From: Cercospora beticola
Lineage: Eukaryota; Ascomycota; Dothideomycetes; Mycosphaerellales; Mycosphaerellaceae
DNA length: 64,000 nucleotides
Assembly: GCF_033473495.1 (NCBI RefSeq)
Contig: NC_088943.1
Location: 910,001 to 974,000 of the forward strand
Direction: 5' to 3'
Shown here: positions 1 to 10,260 of the stretch, piece by piece
Layout of the letters: each line of letters begins with the position of its first letter
Position numbering within the stretch: the first letter of the stretch is position 1
The notes under the pieces: model-generated
The model's input: only the letters and a program-made list of their open reading frames with translations
Database searches by the model: none
Told to the model about the DNA's origin: nothing
Program-made: the position numbers and the translations under genes

Positions 1-708
1 GCCTTAAACAAACCACCTCCTCAAATTCCCAAACCGACACCATTCGTTCCTGACGTGTCCACATTTCTCACGCTCATCGGCCGCGGCATGTCCAAACATG
101 AGTCCAAAATCCCATCATGGGAAGCTCTCTTCACACTATCCTCCGAGCAACTCAAAGAATCCGGCCTGGAACCCGCTCGCGCAAGAAGATATCTCCTCTG
201 GTGGCGCGAGCGATTTCGACAAGGCATCTACGGCATGGGCGGTGATGTGAAACACGCGACGAAGGTTGGGGACAAGGTGGCCGCTGAGCTGAGGATAGTA
301 GAAGTGCCCAAGCAGTTCAAGTCTGGGGAGGAGAAGTATGTGACGCCAGCAACTTTGTCGAGAAGTGAGGGCGTTGCGAAGGTGATTTCAAATACACCGC
401 CGCAGGCTCTGAAGGCGCTAGAAGGTGAGGGGAGTCAGGAGAAGAGGAGTATCATGGATCGGTTGGCGCCTCCCCCGAAGGTTGGCAGGAAGGAGGTCAG
501 TACGGTGAAGGGAACGAAGATTGTGAGGGCGAACACGATCGGCGGCACAGGGATTGAATATCTGAAGGGATATCAGGGAGTTGCTGTGCTGAAAGTCAAG
601 GAAGGCCTATGGGAGCAGAAGAGAGGTCACAAGGTTGATGGTGGCGAGAGGCGGAGAGCAGAAGTGAGGGCGAAGAGAGCCGCTGCTGAGAGGAAGAATG
701 CACGATAG
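1..708 (+). CDS. FYV4: Mitochondrial small ribosomal subunit protein mS41 (IGR motif), 5' partial
   Basis: The frame is open from base 1. It reads a proline-rich lead-in followed by FVPDVSTFLTLIGRG, the signature of the IGR motif family (yeast Fyv4, mitoribosomal mS41). The motif continues through PSWEALFTLSS and LKESGLEPARARRYLLWWRE. The first ATG inside the window lies downstream of the conserved IGR core, so the true start and mitochondrial presequence lie outside the window. The C-terminal third is rich in Lys and Arg and ends in a basic, helical-looking tail, as expected of a ribosomal protein. The stop is at 706-708. The family call is secure; the role in the small mitoribosomal subunit is known from the family. 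Confidence 0.85.
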   Translation, partial: ALNKPPPQIPKPTPFVPDVSTFLTLIGRGMSKHESKIPSWEALFTLSSEQLKESGLEPARARRYLLWWRERFRQGIYGMGGDVKHATKVGDKVAAELRIVEVPKQFKSGEEKYVTPATLSRSEGVAKVISNTPPQALKALEGEGSQEKRSIMDRLAPPPKVGRKEVSTVKGTKIVRANTIGGTGIEYLKGYQGVAVLKVKEGLWEQKRGHKVDGGERRRAEVRAKRAAAERKNAR

Positions 709-1666
709 AGGGGTTGGTGGCGGAAAATGCAACAAAACTGTGACAGCCGAGCCCAGCATGCTATAGGGAAGCAATGTACAGTACGCGCGGCATTGGGCCT
801 GCGTGATTATCTCTCAGCCTCCTTACTTGGGATGGGGATGGTACAACTGAACTGATATCGAGGCGACAGGCAGGCGCAACAGAACGCTTGAGCTGAACGT
901 TCTTGTCTAGGCACGTACGGCGACGGACCTGCCACTGCACCTTTCTCTGATCCAGCGCACCTTCGCCACTACTTGAAGCCATTTCATGCTTCCCCCAACC
1001 ACGAACACTCGCAACATCTCTCCGCATCATTTATCTTCATTAAGCAGCTCGACCCAGAGGCACCAGACACAGCGACCCGCAAAGATCTCAGCGCCTCCTC
1101 TCACAGAAGCATCTATTTTCGGAAGCACAACTCTGGCTCGAATATTGGCGCTGGGGCGAGAGGCTGATGGAAACGAAGCTTGGGACATGAGAATTGGAGC
1201 ATACAGCGCAATGGAGCTGCCATGATACAGTCGTTATTTTGAAGCGACTGGGCAATCCATCTCTTGGCGGTATTCGTATCGTGCATTTGTGGGTGGCAGG
1301 CAAGGTGTGCATTGAATGAAGAGCGACCGCTTTGGTATGACGGGATTGCTCTGAGTTGGACTGACCGAGCGAGGAATATACATTTGTTTCTTCTGCGCTA
1401 CGTGATGAGTGTCTCCCAACTTGTCCACGTGTGGTGACCGGCGCATAGGAGTGAATTTACAAAGACATTCACTTACCCGATGCCATTTTCTGACCTTCTT
1501 CCACTGAGAAAAGCCCCGCACACTCATTATGGTCGCACTTACACCCGATACAAGAACATATTTCTCGAGCCACTTCCCAACCTTGTGCAGTCATCCAAGA
1601 CACAACACTCTCAAGAGGTTTGAACCGAGTCAAGCTCAAGGACTGCCACAAAAAGCATCAGCCAAG
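709..1666. other. Intergenic region
   Basis: No convincing gene. Short open frames on both strands lack domains. An in-frame ATG at 1529 lies upstream of the first RING gene, but the paralogue does not support it as the start. A CACGTG hexamer occurs near 1426. Confidence 0.5.
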
Positions 1667-2656
1667 ATGTTCGGACACGCTTCAATCGTCTCCATCTTTC
1701 TGGCCATGTTCCTCGACTTCCCACTGATCCCAGCAAGCAGTACCAAGACTGAAGACTGCCTGGCATTGATCTGCCGTGTCCTTGGTTCAGTCCGTCATCT
1801 CTGTTTCTTCATCCCACTGGTCAGTCACGTTTGGGCCTTCTACCGTGCGCTCGAGTCCGTGAGAGCTCGAAAGCGACTCGAGCCAGACAAACACTTCACT
1901 TCAACATTTCGGCTCGTTTTGAAAAGCAGCCTGGATGCGGAAGAGGAATGTCCTATTTGCAAGGCAAAGTTTCTCGATCCGGGGGAAAAGCTTACTCCGC
2001 TCGCCTTGCCTTGCGGACATATTTGGTGCAAGACGTGTATCGAAGATTACGTTGTCAAGCAGAGGCGAATCGCGGACTGTCCACTCTGCCGACGACCAAT
2101 ATCGCAGCAGTCACTTCGATCGAAGATTGTGAGCTTGCAGATGGCGTTCGCGAGTACTGTCTGGTCCATGTCAATGTTCCAGTGCATCGCGATGCTCTTC
2201 GCTGCTGTCTGGATGTTCTTTCGCAATGAAGCAACATCGTTTCCAACGACTCCTCTGCCGATGGGCACGAGGACTATCGGACGTGCTGGAATGGACATGT
2301 ACTACGTACTTGATTTTGTCAGCGCAGCACTGGATCTTCTGGGAGGGTCGTTGAGTTGGGCTTTGACGTGGTGGATAACTTCACGAAATGGGGAGAGCTG
2401 TGGTATTGTGGGGACGACTCAGCGCGTTTTACTCCCTGTTTTGCATTTCATGCTCAGCTTGCTGGCTTATGACAGCGCGATCAAGAATCCTACTCAGCCG
2501 GCTACGCTGGTGGATTTGCGGGCTGGTCATTTTGTTCTTATGGTTTTGCCGTGGATTGTGCATGGGCTTGCGCTTCTGGACGGGACATGGGTTGTGTCGG
2601 CTTTGAGAATGGAGGATCAGAGGTGGGTGAGGCGGCTTGTGGATATTCTGTTGTAG
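1667..2656 (+). CDS. Membrane-anchored RING-finger protein (copy A)
   Basis: Intronless, 329 aa. A C3HC4-type RING lies at about residues 95-141: CPIC, then CGHIWC, CKTC and CPLC. This suggests an E3 ubiquitin ligase. A hydrophobic segment (about 5-25) and another near 45-60 precede the RING, and at least three hydrophobic stretches follow it, so the protein is probably a multi-pass membrane protein. The frame opens at an ATG at 1529, but I chose 1667 (context CCAAGATG) because the residues from there align with the start of the neighbouring paralogue at 3068. Both copies share a FTST motif before the RING, an SLQMAFA/SFQMAFA motif after it, and the ending RRLVDILL/RLAIDILL. Substrates are unknown. 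Confidence 0.75.
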   Translation: MFGHASIVSIFLAMFLDFPLIPASSTKTEDCLALICRVLGSVRHLCFFIPLVSHVWAFYRALESVRARKRLEPDKHFTSTFRLVLKSSLDAEEECPICKAKFLDPGEKLTPLALPCGHIWCKTCIEDYVVKQRRIADCPLCRRPISQQSLRSKIVSLQMAFASTVWSMSMFQCIAMLFAAVWMFFRNEATSFPTTPLPMGTRTIGRAGMDMYYVLDFVSAALDLLGGSLSWALTWWITSRNGESCGIVGTTQRVLLPVLHFMLSLLAYDSAIKNPTQPATLVDLRAGHFVLMVLPWIVHGLALLDGTWVVSALRMEDQRWVRRLVDILL

Positions 2657-3067
2657 GCTAGGCGCATGGAGTTGTTCTTGAAGTATCGATGCACATCTTG
2701 CGGAGGTGCCTCTTTCGTGTGCGTATCAGGTCATACACGACATTTACAGGCGTCTCTCGTCCACGTGTAAGGGTTCTCAGCAACACGTCTTTTAGCTTGA
2801 GCACTCGAACATACAGGCAGGGGTCTTTAATTTGTATTCAGCGTTTTTGTTTTGCGATGAGCTGAACTTGTTATGATGCTCACACATGTCTGGAAAGAGC
2901 AGTGGAAGACGGTGTGTTGAGTCTCCGACATGGCGCCTGCTCTTTATGCAGCGTTTGCTCCTGCGCAAGATCTGTAGTTTATAAGCTTGCCTCTCAAGCC
3001 CATCTTCCTCTCCCAAAACATCACATTCGCAAAGCACGATCATTGCCCACAAGCATCTTCAGAAAGT
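2657..3067. other. Spacer between tandem RING paralogues
   Basis: About 410 bp holding the presumed 3' UTR of copy A and promoter of copy B. No gene seen. A CACGTG hexamer lies near 2762. Confidence 0.5.
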
Positions 3068-4108
3068 ATGTCAAGAGAGGGCCTGATCGCATTCGTCTTC
3101 GGACACATTGTTCTGCTGGTTTTCGACTTCCCACGCATTTCATGGCCCGCCACAAACGCTAAATCTGGCACCATCATTGTGCTGTTCTTCGCGATTTTGC
3201 TTTCCATATGGCAAATCAGCATCCACGCTTGGCGGAAGTTCCGGCGCATCGAATCTGAGAAAGCTGAGAGACAAATCGGATTGGGACAAGATTTCACATC
3301 GACACTCTTCTCGCCAAAAGCAAGCGATATCGACCCTAATCAAGAGTGTCCACTCTGCAAGCAGAAATTCTCAGACCCAGACGAACGACCAACGCCGCTA
3401 TCGCTATCTTGTGGTCATGTTTACTGTGAGGCGTGCATCGAGAAGCACATCGTCAACAGCCCACAAGTCCGAAGGTGTCCGCTCTGCCAGGTTGAGATTC
3501 AACCGAAATCGCTCAGACTGCAGGTTGCCAGTTTTCAGATGGCGTTCGCGGATACTGTTTGGTCCACTGCAATCTTGCTGGACTTGTACACCCTTGTGTG
3601 GAGCATCACGGCGGCTGTAATGACTCTGCTTGTCCGGTCAGATTCAATATTTCTCCTATCGGGCAAGACCGACATGGTTCAGGCCAATCTCATTCCAGGC
3701 CTGTGGCTCGCATCTTGTAACGCGGGTCTTGGTCTTCTTACGTGGTCGGCACACTGGTGTACGACGTGGGTGGCTACATTGTGGAAACTCGAGAGATGTG
3801 GCATCATTTGGACGATTCAGCGCTGTGTGCAACCACTTTTCCACCTTGCTCTCGCCTATCTGCTTTTCCGAGATACAGTCGCGCACACGTTGCGGACAGT
3901 CGAGCTAAGAAGCCCACTGGAAGGCCATGCCCTTACTGTCATGCACGAGATGGTCTCCCACGAGATGGTCGTGTTCGTAGCCACAGCTGCGCAACGGCTT
4001 GGCTGTATTGCGATTGTGCTTTCTTTGTGGAACGAGAGCAAGTTCATCGCGGCTTTTCCGATGGCCAGTCAGAGTTGGGTCAGGCTTGCCATAGACATTC
4101 TCTTATAG
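3068..4108 (+). CDS. Membrane-anchored RING-finger protein (copy B)
   Basis: Intronless, 346 aa. Same architecture as the upstream neighbour: hydrophobic segments at about 7-21 and 34-52, a RING at about 94-140 (CPLC, CGHVYC, CEAC, CPLC), then several hydrophobic stretches and the ending RLAIDILL. The open frame extends upstream of 3068 without an ATG, so 3068 is the first usable start. Identity to copy A is patchy outside the RING, which suggests an old tandem duplication. The expected role is as a membrane-embedded ubiquitin ligase, from the RING family only. Confidence 0.75.
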   Translation: MSREGLIAFVFGHIVLLVFDFPRISWPATNAKSGTIIVLFFAILLSIWQISIHAWRKFRRIESEKAERQIGLGQDFTSTLFSPKASDIDPNQECPLCKQKFSDPDERPTPLSLSCGHVYCEACIEKHIVNSPQVRRCPLCQVEIQPKSLRLQVASFQMAFADTVWSTAILLDLYTLVWSITAAVMTLLVRSDSIFLLSGKTDMVQANLIPGLWLASCNAGLGLLTWSAHWCTTWVATLWKLERCGIIWTIQRCVQPLFHLALAYLLFRDTVAHTLRTVELRSPLEGHALTVMHEMVSHEMVVFVATAAQRLGCIAIVLSLWNESKFIAAFPMASQSWVRLAIDILL

Positions 4109-4503
4109 TGGAGTAGGAGAGACGAGTTCTGTGGTCGATCGTATCCCATGCACGTCTTGCGGGCGGCCGAGGGCGGCCAGGATCGAGGCAGCGGCCAACT
4201 AGATCGCTTCAGGCAGCTTCGCATCAAACACAGCACTCACTCCATCTCATCTCACTCATCCCGATCGCCCTTTTGACTCTGCTGCTCTCCGTTGTCCAAA
4301 ATGTCATCGATAGAACTTTGTCGTCGCCCGCAGTTTCACCTTGTCGGCATAAGCAAGAAAGCCATTGTGGCCCGTTGTCGGAGGTGAAAACTTTCGGCAG
4401 ATGGCTCGTGCGAGGGCCAAGACGTACGACAATGAATCACCACGGAGACGTCCCAGAGGACACAGTTGTCACGATTATCAGTTCAACACTTGAGTGAAGA
4501 TTA
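4109..4503. other. Intergenic region upstream of formyl-THF deformylase
   Basis: Promoter-sized gap with no coding signal I trust. An open frame around 4273-4497 begins at TTG and has no domain. Confidence 0.5.
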
Positions 4504-5496
4504 ATGGCCGCTTTCCGGACTGCTGCACGACTTTCAACATTGTCATCAGCGACACCAACTACGAGCTTCGCCGCGCAAGGACTTCGCACTTTGGGACGAG
4601 CAGGATACGCCACTAAGAAGACACAGTCGAACAGGATATCGATTTCAGATATGACGAAAGATCATATTCTGACGTTGTCGTGCCCGGATAAGCCTGGAAT
4701 TATCCACACTGTGACTGGAGTTCTGGCTAAGCATAATCTGAACATTCTGGATCTGCAGCAATACTCCGATGTCGAGCAGCAGAAGTTCTTCATGCGAATC
4801 CACTTTGGCCATGCCGACTCTACACAACATCTTGCCGAGCCATTCGGTGAACTGGCATCTGATCTGAAGATGCAATATGATATCGTGCCTCGTTCGCACA
4901 AGCCCAAAGTCCTCATCATGGTCTCTAAGATCGGACACGCATTGAACGACCTCCTATTCCGCCAAAGCACAGGACAATTGAACATTGAGATCCCAGCGAT
5001 TGTTTCCAACCACCCTGAATTTGAAAACCTGGCCAAGAGCTACAATGTGCCCTTCCATCACTTGCCCGTGACCAAGGACACCAAAGCCGAGCAAGAGGGC
5101 AAGATCCTGGAGCTTGTGAAATCACACAATGTCGACCTCATCGTCCTGGCACGATACATGCAAGTCCTGTCTCCCACGCTTTGCGAGGCGATGTCCGGCA
5201 AGATCATCAACATTCATCATTCTTTCTTGCCTTCTTTTAAGGGCGCCAAGCCTTACCATCAGGCTTACGACCGCGGAGTGAAGATCATTGGAGCGACGGC
5301 ACATTTTGTCACTGCCGATCTGGATGAGGGACCAATTATTGAGCAAAGGATTGCGAGAGTGGATCACAGCATGGATCCAAAAGAATTGGTAGAAGAGGGC
5401 AGTAATGTTGAAAGCCAGACCTTGGCTGCGGCAGTCAAATGGTGGGCGGAGAAGAGATTGTTCTTGAACGGCACCAAGACTGTGGTGTTCAATTGA
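4504..5496 (+). CDS. purU: Formyltetrahydrofolate deformylase, probably mitochondrial
   Basis: Intronless, 330 aa. Residues 1-45 are Arg/Ser/Thr/Ala-rich with few acidic residues, like a mitochondrial targeting peptide. An ACT domain follows at about 53-125 (ILTLSCPDKPGIIHTVTGVL). A formyltransferase-fold domain spans about 135-325, with the catalytic set Asn236, His238 and Asp274 in NIHHSFLPSF and DLDEGPI. PurU-type enzymes hydrolyse 10-formyl-THF to THF and formate, balancing the one-carbon pool. The ACT domain separates it from GAR transformylase, which lacks one. The length matches fungal homologues. Confidence 0.93.
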   Translation: MAAFRTAARLSTLSSATPTTSFAAQGLRTLGRAGYATKKTQSNRISISDMTKDHILTLSCPDKPGIIHTVTGVLAKHNLNILDLQQYSDVEQQKFFMRIHFGHADSTQHLAEPFGELASDLKMQYDIVPRSHKPKVLIMVSKIGHALNDLLFRQSTGQLNIEIPAIVSNHPEFENLAKSYNVPFHHLPVTKDTKAEQEGKILELVKSHNVDLIVLARYMQVLSPTLCEAMSGKIINIHHSFLPSFKGAKPYHQAYDRGVKIIGATAHFVTADLDEGPIIEQRIARVDHSMDPKELVEEGSNVESQTLAAAVKWWAEKRLFLNGTKTVVFN

Positions 5497-6038
5497 GCAC
5501 GCGCACATCCATCATCGATCGGCGCAAAAGATGTGCACAGATGTCACCACTCATCACGGCACACATCACCAGACGGTATGGCACACGAGCATCTGCCGAC
5601 CTGCAATGTCAAAATAGAACGAGAGTTTGATGACGATCACAGTGAAGGCCATAGATCACAAAGCTAAAGCACGTCATATAGAAAGCGACACACTCTGCGT
5701 ATAGACCCTGGTAACTTAGAGGTCTCGACCACCTGTCACACATAGAGATCCCTGTCGCATCGGAAACGCGCACATTGCGACATTCCAGTCAAGCGTTACT
5801 ACGCAATTGGTGTGTCTCCTTGCTTCCCGCTAGACCCTGGGTCACACCCAAGTGATAATGACGAGGCGAAAGTATCAAGATACTTTGGCATTGAAGTTTG
5901 TTGAGAGAAAAGAACTACTCCGCACGAAGCTCACGATCCGCTGAACGATTTTGTCCGAGAGGCAGAGAAGAGCGGACTCATAATACTTGCAGAGACGCCA
6001 GCAACAACGAACAAGAAGAACGTCAATTATTTCCAACA
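5497..6038. other. Intergenic region
   Basis: No gene. It holds the 3' side of the deformylase gene and the presumed promoter of the next gene. The reading frame of that gene stays open back to 5898, but without an ATG. Confidence 0.5.
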
Positions 6039-6872
6039 ATGACGGAAACAGCCCTCCTCTCCCCAACAGAAGACCACCATAACCACAACACCAACATCCT
6101 CCACAAATTCCCCAACCCACCACAACCTCAATCACAATCCGTATCCCAAGACCCTCGCTCCCGAAGCCTCTCAACAACAACAACCGCCCTCCCCATAATC
6201 TTCTCCCCACACGACCTCCTCCCCACCCCTCAAAGAACCTTCACAATCCTCCCCAGCACCGAAGACATCAAAGAAGTCCACTGCCACAACTCCGGCTTAC
6301 AACCCTACACCATAAAACGCAAAACCCAACGACCCGGTCGAAGACCCATGATTACAATCGCCTCATTACCAGGCCGAGAAATCGTAGCAGGAACAAAAGC
6401 CGGAAGAAGAGAATGTCACATTTTCGTCGGGAATCCCGAGAAAGGTGCGACGGTGTGGTTACCTGTTGTGCAGAATAGTACTGGGATTTGGACGTTTAAT
6501 GCGAATGAGAGGGTTTTGAGGTGGAGGGAGAAGGAGTCGTGGTTGAATGGGCGTGGGGGCGGGAGTAGTGGGAAAGGAGGGGATTTGAAAGACTTTGAGT
6601 TGATGGATGCGATTTCTGCGGAGCCGTTGGCGGAGTATCGGACAAAACTTTCTGGAGGAGCGGTCTTGGAGATTTATTGTGATATGGAGCAATCTTTGGA
6701 ATTGTTGACGATGGCTTCGATTTTGGCGATTTTGGAGAGAGGACGGACGACGAAGACGGAGAAGGGAGGCAAAAGTGGGGAGAGGAAGGGGAGCTTTCTC
6801 GTTTCCGAGAGCTCCTCGCCGACAAGTTCAAGATCTGCTTCGCCATGTACTGTACATGGCATGGGCGACTGA
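6039..6872 (+). CDS. Uncharacterised protein, possibly tubby-like fold
   Basis: 277 aa from the first in-frame ATG (context ACAATGAC). The first 60 residues are rich in Pro, Gln, His and Ser. From about residue 65 a compact beta-rich domain begins. It contains YTIKRKTQRPGRRPMI, a HIFVGNPEKG turn, VWLPVVQNSTGIWTF and a C-terminal helix-like MASILAILERGR. The order of strands ending in a buried hydrophobic helix resembles scramblase/tubby-like (DUF6593-type) fungal proteins, but I did not recognise a specific family. The Gly- and Lys-rich loops near 185-200 and 285-295 look unstructured. Function unknown. Confidence 0.55.
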   Translation: MTETALLSPTEDHHNHNTNILHKFPNPPQPQSQSVSQDPRSRSLSTTTTALPIIFSPHDLLPTPQRTFTILPSTEDIKEVHCHNSGLQPYTIKRKTQRPGRRPMITIASLPGREIVAGTKAGRRECHIFVGNPEKGATVWLPVVQNSTGIWTFNANERVLRWREKESWLNGRGGGSSGKGGDLKDFELMDAISAEPLAEYRTKLSGGAVLEIYCDMEQSLELLTMASILAILERGRTTKTEKGGKSGERKGSFLVSESSSPTSSRSASPCTVHGMGD

Positions 6873-7906
6873 AGAAGGTGGGCAAATGGCGGATTCATTC
6901 ATGCGATGCGCAATTGACGTTCATGTCTTGTCTTCAAATCACAAGCCAGCGTATGCGCTCATGAGAGGAAACCTGCGCAAAATTGATCCCTTCTTCCAAC
7001 ATTACTCGGCATTCTGGAGGAAGGCACGACCTGCCGAGGGATTGAGCCAAGAAAATCGATCTTGCCACTCTACCTCTTATTACCGCAGCACCACATCGTG
7101 CAGAGATGCCCTGAATCTCTTGCTATGGGCACAAGGAGAGGCTGAAGATCTGCTGCATCACAGAATGCAGCACCCACGATGTTGAAGGCGAGGAGTCATA
7201 CATCGCGCTTAGGCCACTGTGTGAGCAAGTCCGCTTGCTATCAGTCAGTCCTGCATCGGTAACAGGCGACAACGCTCATCAGTGGCTGCGATCGGATCAC
7301 TCGCGCAGTGACGAGTGCTTTCCAAAGTGTGCTTGGCCGGATTATCCATCAATCATGTCCAGAGCTACTCAGCGTTCGCGGCACCGCACCATTAGCGTAG
7401 ATTGCACCAGCGTGATCAAATACCTATACCGGGCAGTGCAGATTAGCCAAGTAATCCAAGTTTCTGATAGCGCCAGTATAGGGCGGCTGTTCCTGGTCAG
7501 GCAAAAGCTTCTCTGAGCACAAGATGGCTTGTGCTTCAACACATCGGCCTATATGCAATCTGATCATGGCATAAAAGCCAGGCTAGATATTCTAGTTTGG
7601 TAAACTGTCGGAAATAGTGGCACCGACCAGGCTATGACTCAATATCAGCCTTGGAATCATCCTGGTCGATGTCAGTGTTCCAGAAGACAACTTTGATCAG
7701 TACATCCTTGTCGACTGGAGCACGCAAGGTTGGAGTGACATTTCGCCCGTTATAGCAGGAAAGTCGACAAGTCGAGATTGGCCGAGGCATCAATGATTTG
7801 CGAGAGCGGGATCTCTGTTCTGCTTTTCTGTCACCGTGTAGGGTCGTGGTACTAGTACTGATGACCTTGCTGCGAAGGCCCTACGCCTTGGAGCAGCTCG
7901 AAGAGG
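6873..7906. other. Intergenic region
   Basis: About 1 kb with no supportable gene. A short ATG frame starting at 7861 (out of frame with the MFS gene and ending near 7926) would overlap the MFS start and could act as an upstream ORF if transcription begins before it. This is speculative. Confidence 0.4.
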
Positions 7907-10084
7907 ATGCCTCTGCGCAGGTCAGCTGAGTACGATGAAGACAGAGACCAGCTCCCATGCTCGGAATCGGGACCGATACCAGAACTCTGGGGCATTCATC
8001 CTTCGTTTCCTCAAGTCTTCCTCGAGCCAGATACGATTCGCCAGAGTCCCTACACTCAGGATGAAGCAGCATACGATGCTTTTCAGTACAATCACCCCTC
8101 GATGACTCGATCACGTAGTCAGCAGTCCGCAGACTACTTTGAAGGCCTTCCAGCGTCTCTCAGGCCAGCTTACGGTCGAGTGGGACGTCCAAAGTCTCCC
8201 AGTGCGGAGTCCATGGCTGCCGAGTGGGCCGATCAGATGAACATGATGCGAATGAGACAGGACCGAATCGATTGTTGGATCGACAGTCTGGACAGCCAAA
8301 TTTCCTTAGCTAGAACGCAAGGCACAGCTCTGGAGGAAGTGCCCCTAAGCGAAGGTCTGTCTCCACTGGCGCAAACAGCAAGTAGACAACCACGACACTG
8401 GAGTGGGCAGCAACGCAAGGCTGTGCCAGTCAAAAGTGTGCACGGAAGCATATTGGTCGCCACTAGTGGACTCTCGGGTGATCAATCGCGAGGAGTATCT
8501 TCTCGCAGAACAGCCATGGCGCCAACCGAGGGTGGTGGAGATGTGGTTGTAATGGCTCCGTGGCGAAGCAGTGAGATGCTGCTAACAGCTACTCTGTGCC
8601 TTTTCCAGGCCCTGTTGTTCTATCCGTACGGTCAAGGACTGACGACAGCGATTTCACTCTCAGGCTCACTGTTGCACGCCACCGACCGCTCAACCCAAGC
8701 GCTACCGGAGCACGATCGACAGAAAACCATGGCAGACGCAGCGTGGATCGCAGCCTCGTACCCGTTGACTCATGCGGCGTTCTCACTCCTCGGGCATCAG
8801 TTCGGGTCAGCTTGTGGTCACAGACTGATGCTGTTGGCTGCTTGCATTTTCTGGATAGCCTTTCAGCTTGGCTGTGCCTTTGCACCAAGCGTTGCGGCGT
8901 TGTGCATCTTGAGAGCATTCGCGGGTATAGGAGCTTCTTTTATGACTGCAAATGTGGTCGCATTAATCGTGGTTTTCATGCCAGCTGGAAGAAAGAGGGC
9001 CATGGCGCTCGGTCTGGTGGGAGCAATGGCACTTATCGGCACGTCTGTAGCATGCGTGCTATCCGCGATACTCGTGCAGCTCACCACGTGGAAATGGAGC
9101 TTCATAGCACCGGCCTGCTGCGGTGCAGCGCTCTTTCTCCTCGCTTTGGCCACAGTGCCTCGAGACAGTCCAATTCAATCACGCGCCAGGATCGATCTGA
9201 TCGGAAGCTATCTCGGAATCGCGGGCCTTTGCTTGTTCAACTTCGTGTTCAACCAGGCACGAGTTGTGGGCTGGGACGAACCGTACATCTACATCCTCGT
9301 ACCAATTGCCTTGGGTCACATGCTGTCCTTTTTCTTCTGGGAGACGAGAATCGCATCCAATCCAGTGCTGCCTGTCGGATTACAGCGATCGCGACATTTA
9401 CCCAGGACTCTGTTCATGGTTTTGTGCTCCAGCTTGTCCTTGGGTGTCTTCCTCTGGTACTTCGGCCTCTTCGGTACTCAGATCCGAAAATACAGTCTGA
9501 TCGAGAGTGGTGCAAACTATCAACCTATCACAGTATTGTCAGTGGCGACGATATTTGCCTCGTCTCGGCTTTTGACATGGGCGTCGGCGAAGTACTTGTT
9601 GGCCGGCGTCAACCTCGCACTCATTCTTGCCACCACTCTCCTCGCAGCGGCACCCAACGATGTGACATTCTGGGCCATGCCGTTCCCTGCATCATGCATG
9701 ATTGCATTGTCCGCGACCCTGGCACAAGCGGCAGGTCGAGCAATCGAAGTGGAGAGTTTCGAGCAGAAGTATCAGAGCGTCGCCGTCACTCTGCTGCACG
9801 CGATGCTGAGCTACGGATTGAGCACGGGCATCGGCATCGCAGGCACGGTCGAGATGGAGGCATACGGCGATGGCCACGATGCTCTCGTCGGATACCAGTG
9901 CGCCTTCATCTTCGCAGCGGCGCCGGCCGGCATCGCGCTGGTGGGCTCTCTGATGTTTCTCGGCGGCGACACGCGGTCCAAGACGGGAGGATTCGAGCAG
10001 ATGAAGGAGACCAAGCCGCGGCGCCGGCTGCTGGGCAAAGTGCGTCTGATTTCACTGATGAGAGTGCGTTGGATAAATCGGTAA
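7907..10084 (+). CDS. MFS transporter of the ATR1/DHA2-like drug-efflux type with long N-terminal extension
   Basis: 725 aa in one frame. The transporter core begins near residue 218 (APWRSSEMLLTATLCLFQ) and runs through many hydrophobic segments. An MFS-like loop lies near SACGHRLMLLA, and a central loop follows KWSFIAPACCGAALFLLALATVPRDSP. The last ATG before the core is at 8516 (context CAGCCATGGC, a strong Kozak match) and would give a 522-aa protein of normal length. The 203-residue extension from 7907 is polar and probably disordered (Ser, Gln, Arg, Pro). It may be real, alternatively initiated, or contain an unrecognised intron. Substrate unknown; the likely location is the plasma or vacuolar membrane. 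Confidence 0.75.
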   Translation: MPLRRSAEYDEDRDQLPCSESGPIPELWGIHPSFPQVFLEPDTIRQSPYTQDEAAYDAFQYNHPSMTRSRSQQSADYFEGLPASLRPAYGRVGRPKSPSAESMAAEWADQMNMMRMRQDRIDCWIDSLDSQISLARTQGTALEEVPLSEGLSPLAQTASRQPRHWSGQQRKAVPVKSVHGSILVATSGLSGDQSRGVSSRRTAMAPTEGGGDVVVMAPWRSSEMLLTATLCLFQALLFYPYGQGLTTAISLSGSLLHATDRSTQALPEHDRQKTMADAAWIAASYPLTHAAFSLLGHQFGSACGHRLMLLAACIFWIAFQLGCAFAPSVAALCILRAFAGIGASFMTANVVALIVVFMPAGRKRAMALGLVGAMALIGTSVACVLSAILVQLTTWKWSFIAPACCGAALFLLALATVPRDSPIQSRARIDLIGSYLGIAGLCLFNFVFNQARVVGWDEPYIYILVPIALGHMLSFFFWETRIASNPVLPVGLQRSRHLPRTLFMVLCSSLSLGVFLWYFGLFGTQIRKYSLIESGANYQPITVLSVATIFASSRLLTWASAKYLLAGVNLALILATTLLAAAPNDVTFWAMPFPASCMIALSATLAQAAGRAIEVESFEQKYQSVAVTLLHAMLSYGLSTGIGIAGTVEMEAYGDGHDALVGYQCAFIFAAAPAGIALVGSLMFLGGDTRSKTGGFEQMKETKPRRRLLGKVRLISLMRVRWINR

Positions 10085-10260
10085 TTGTGCTCGTGGTAGA
10101 CTTCCCGTTTCGTGACTTCCTCTGTTGTTGATAGGGCGCGTCGCGACGCCAAGACCGCATCGCTGCCTGATCTCATCCCAGTTGTATTGTGACTTCCCTC
10201 CTCTTCCTCTGCGATTCAACTTCTCTCACCACAACACTCGCACTACAAAGGGGGGATGCG

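Noticed and set aside
8596..10131. A 511-codon open frame overlapping the MFS gene in another frame.
   Set aside because: It is a shadow of the MFS coding sequence. It is rich in Arg, Ser, His and Cys with no hydrophobic periodicity or domain.
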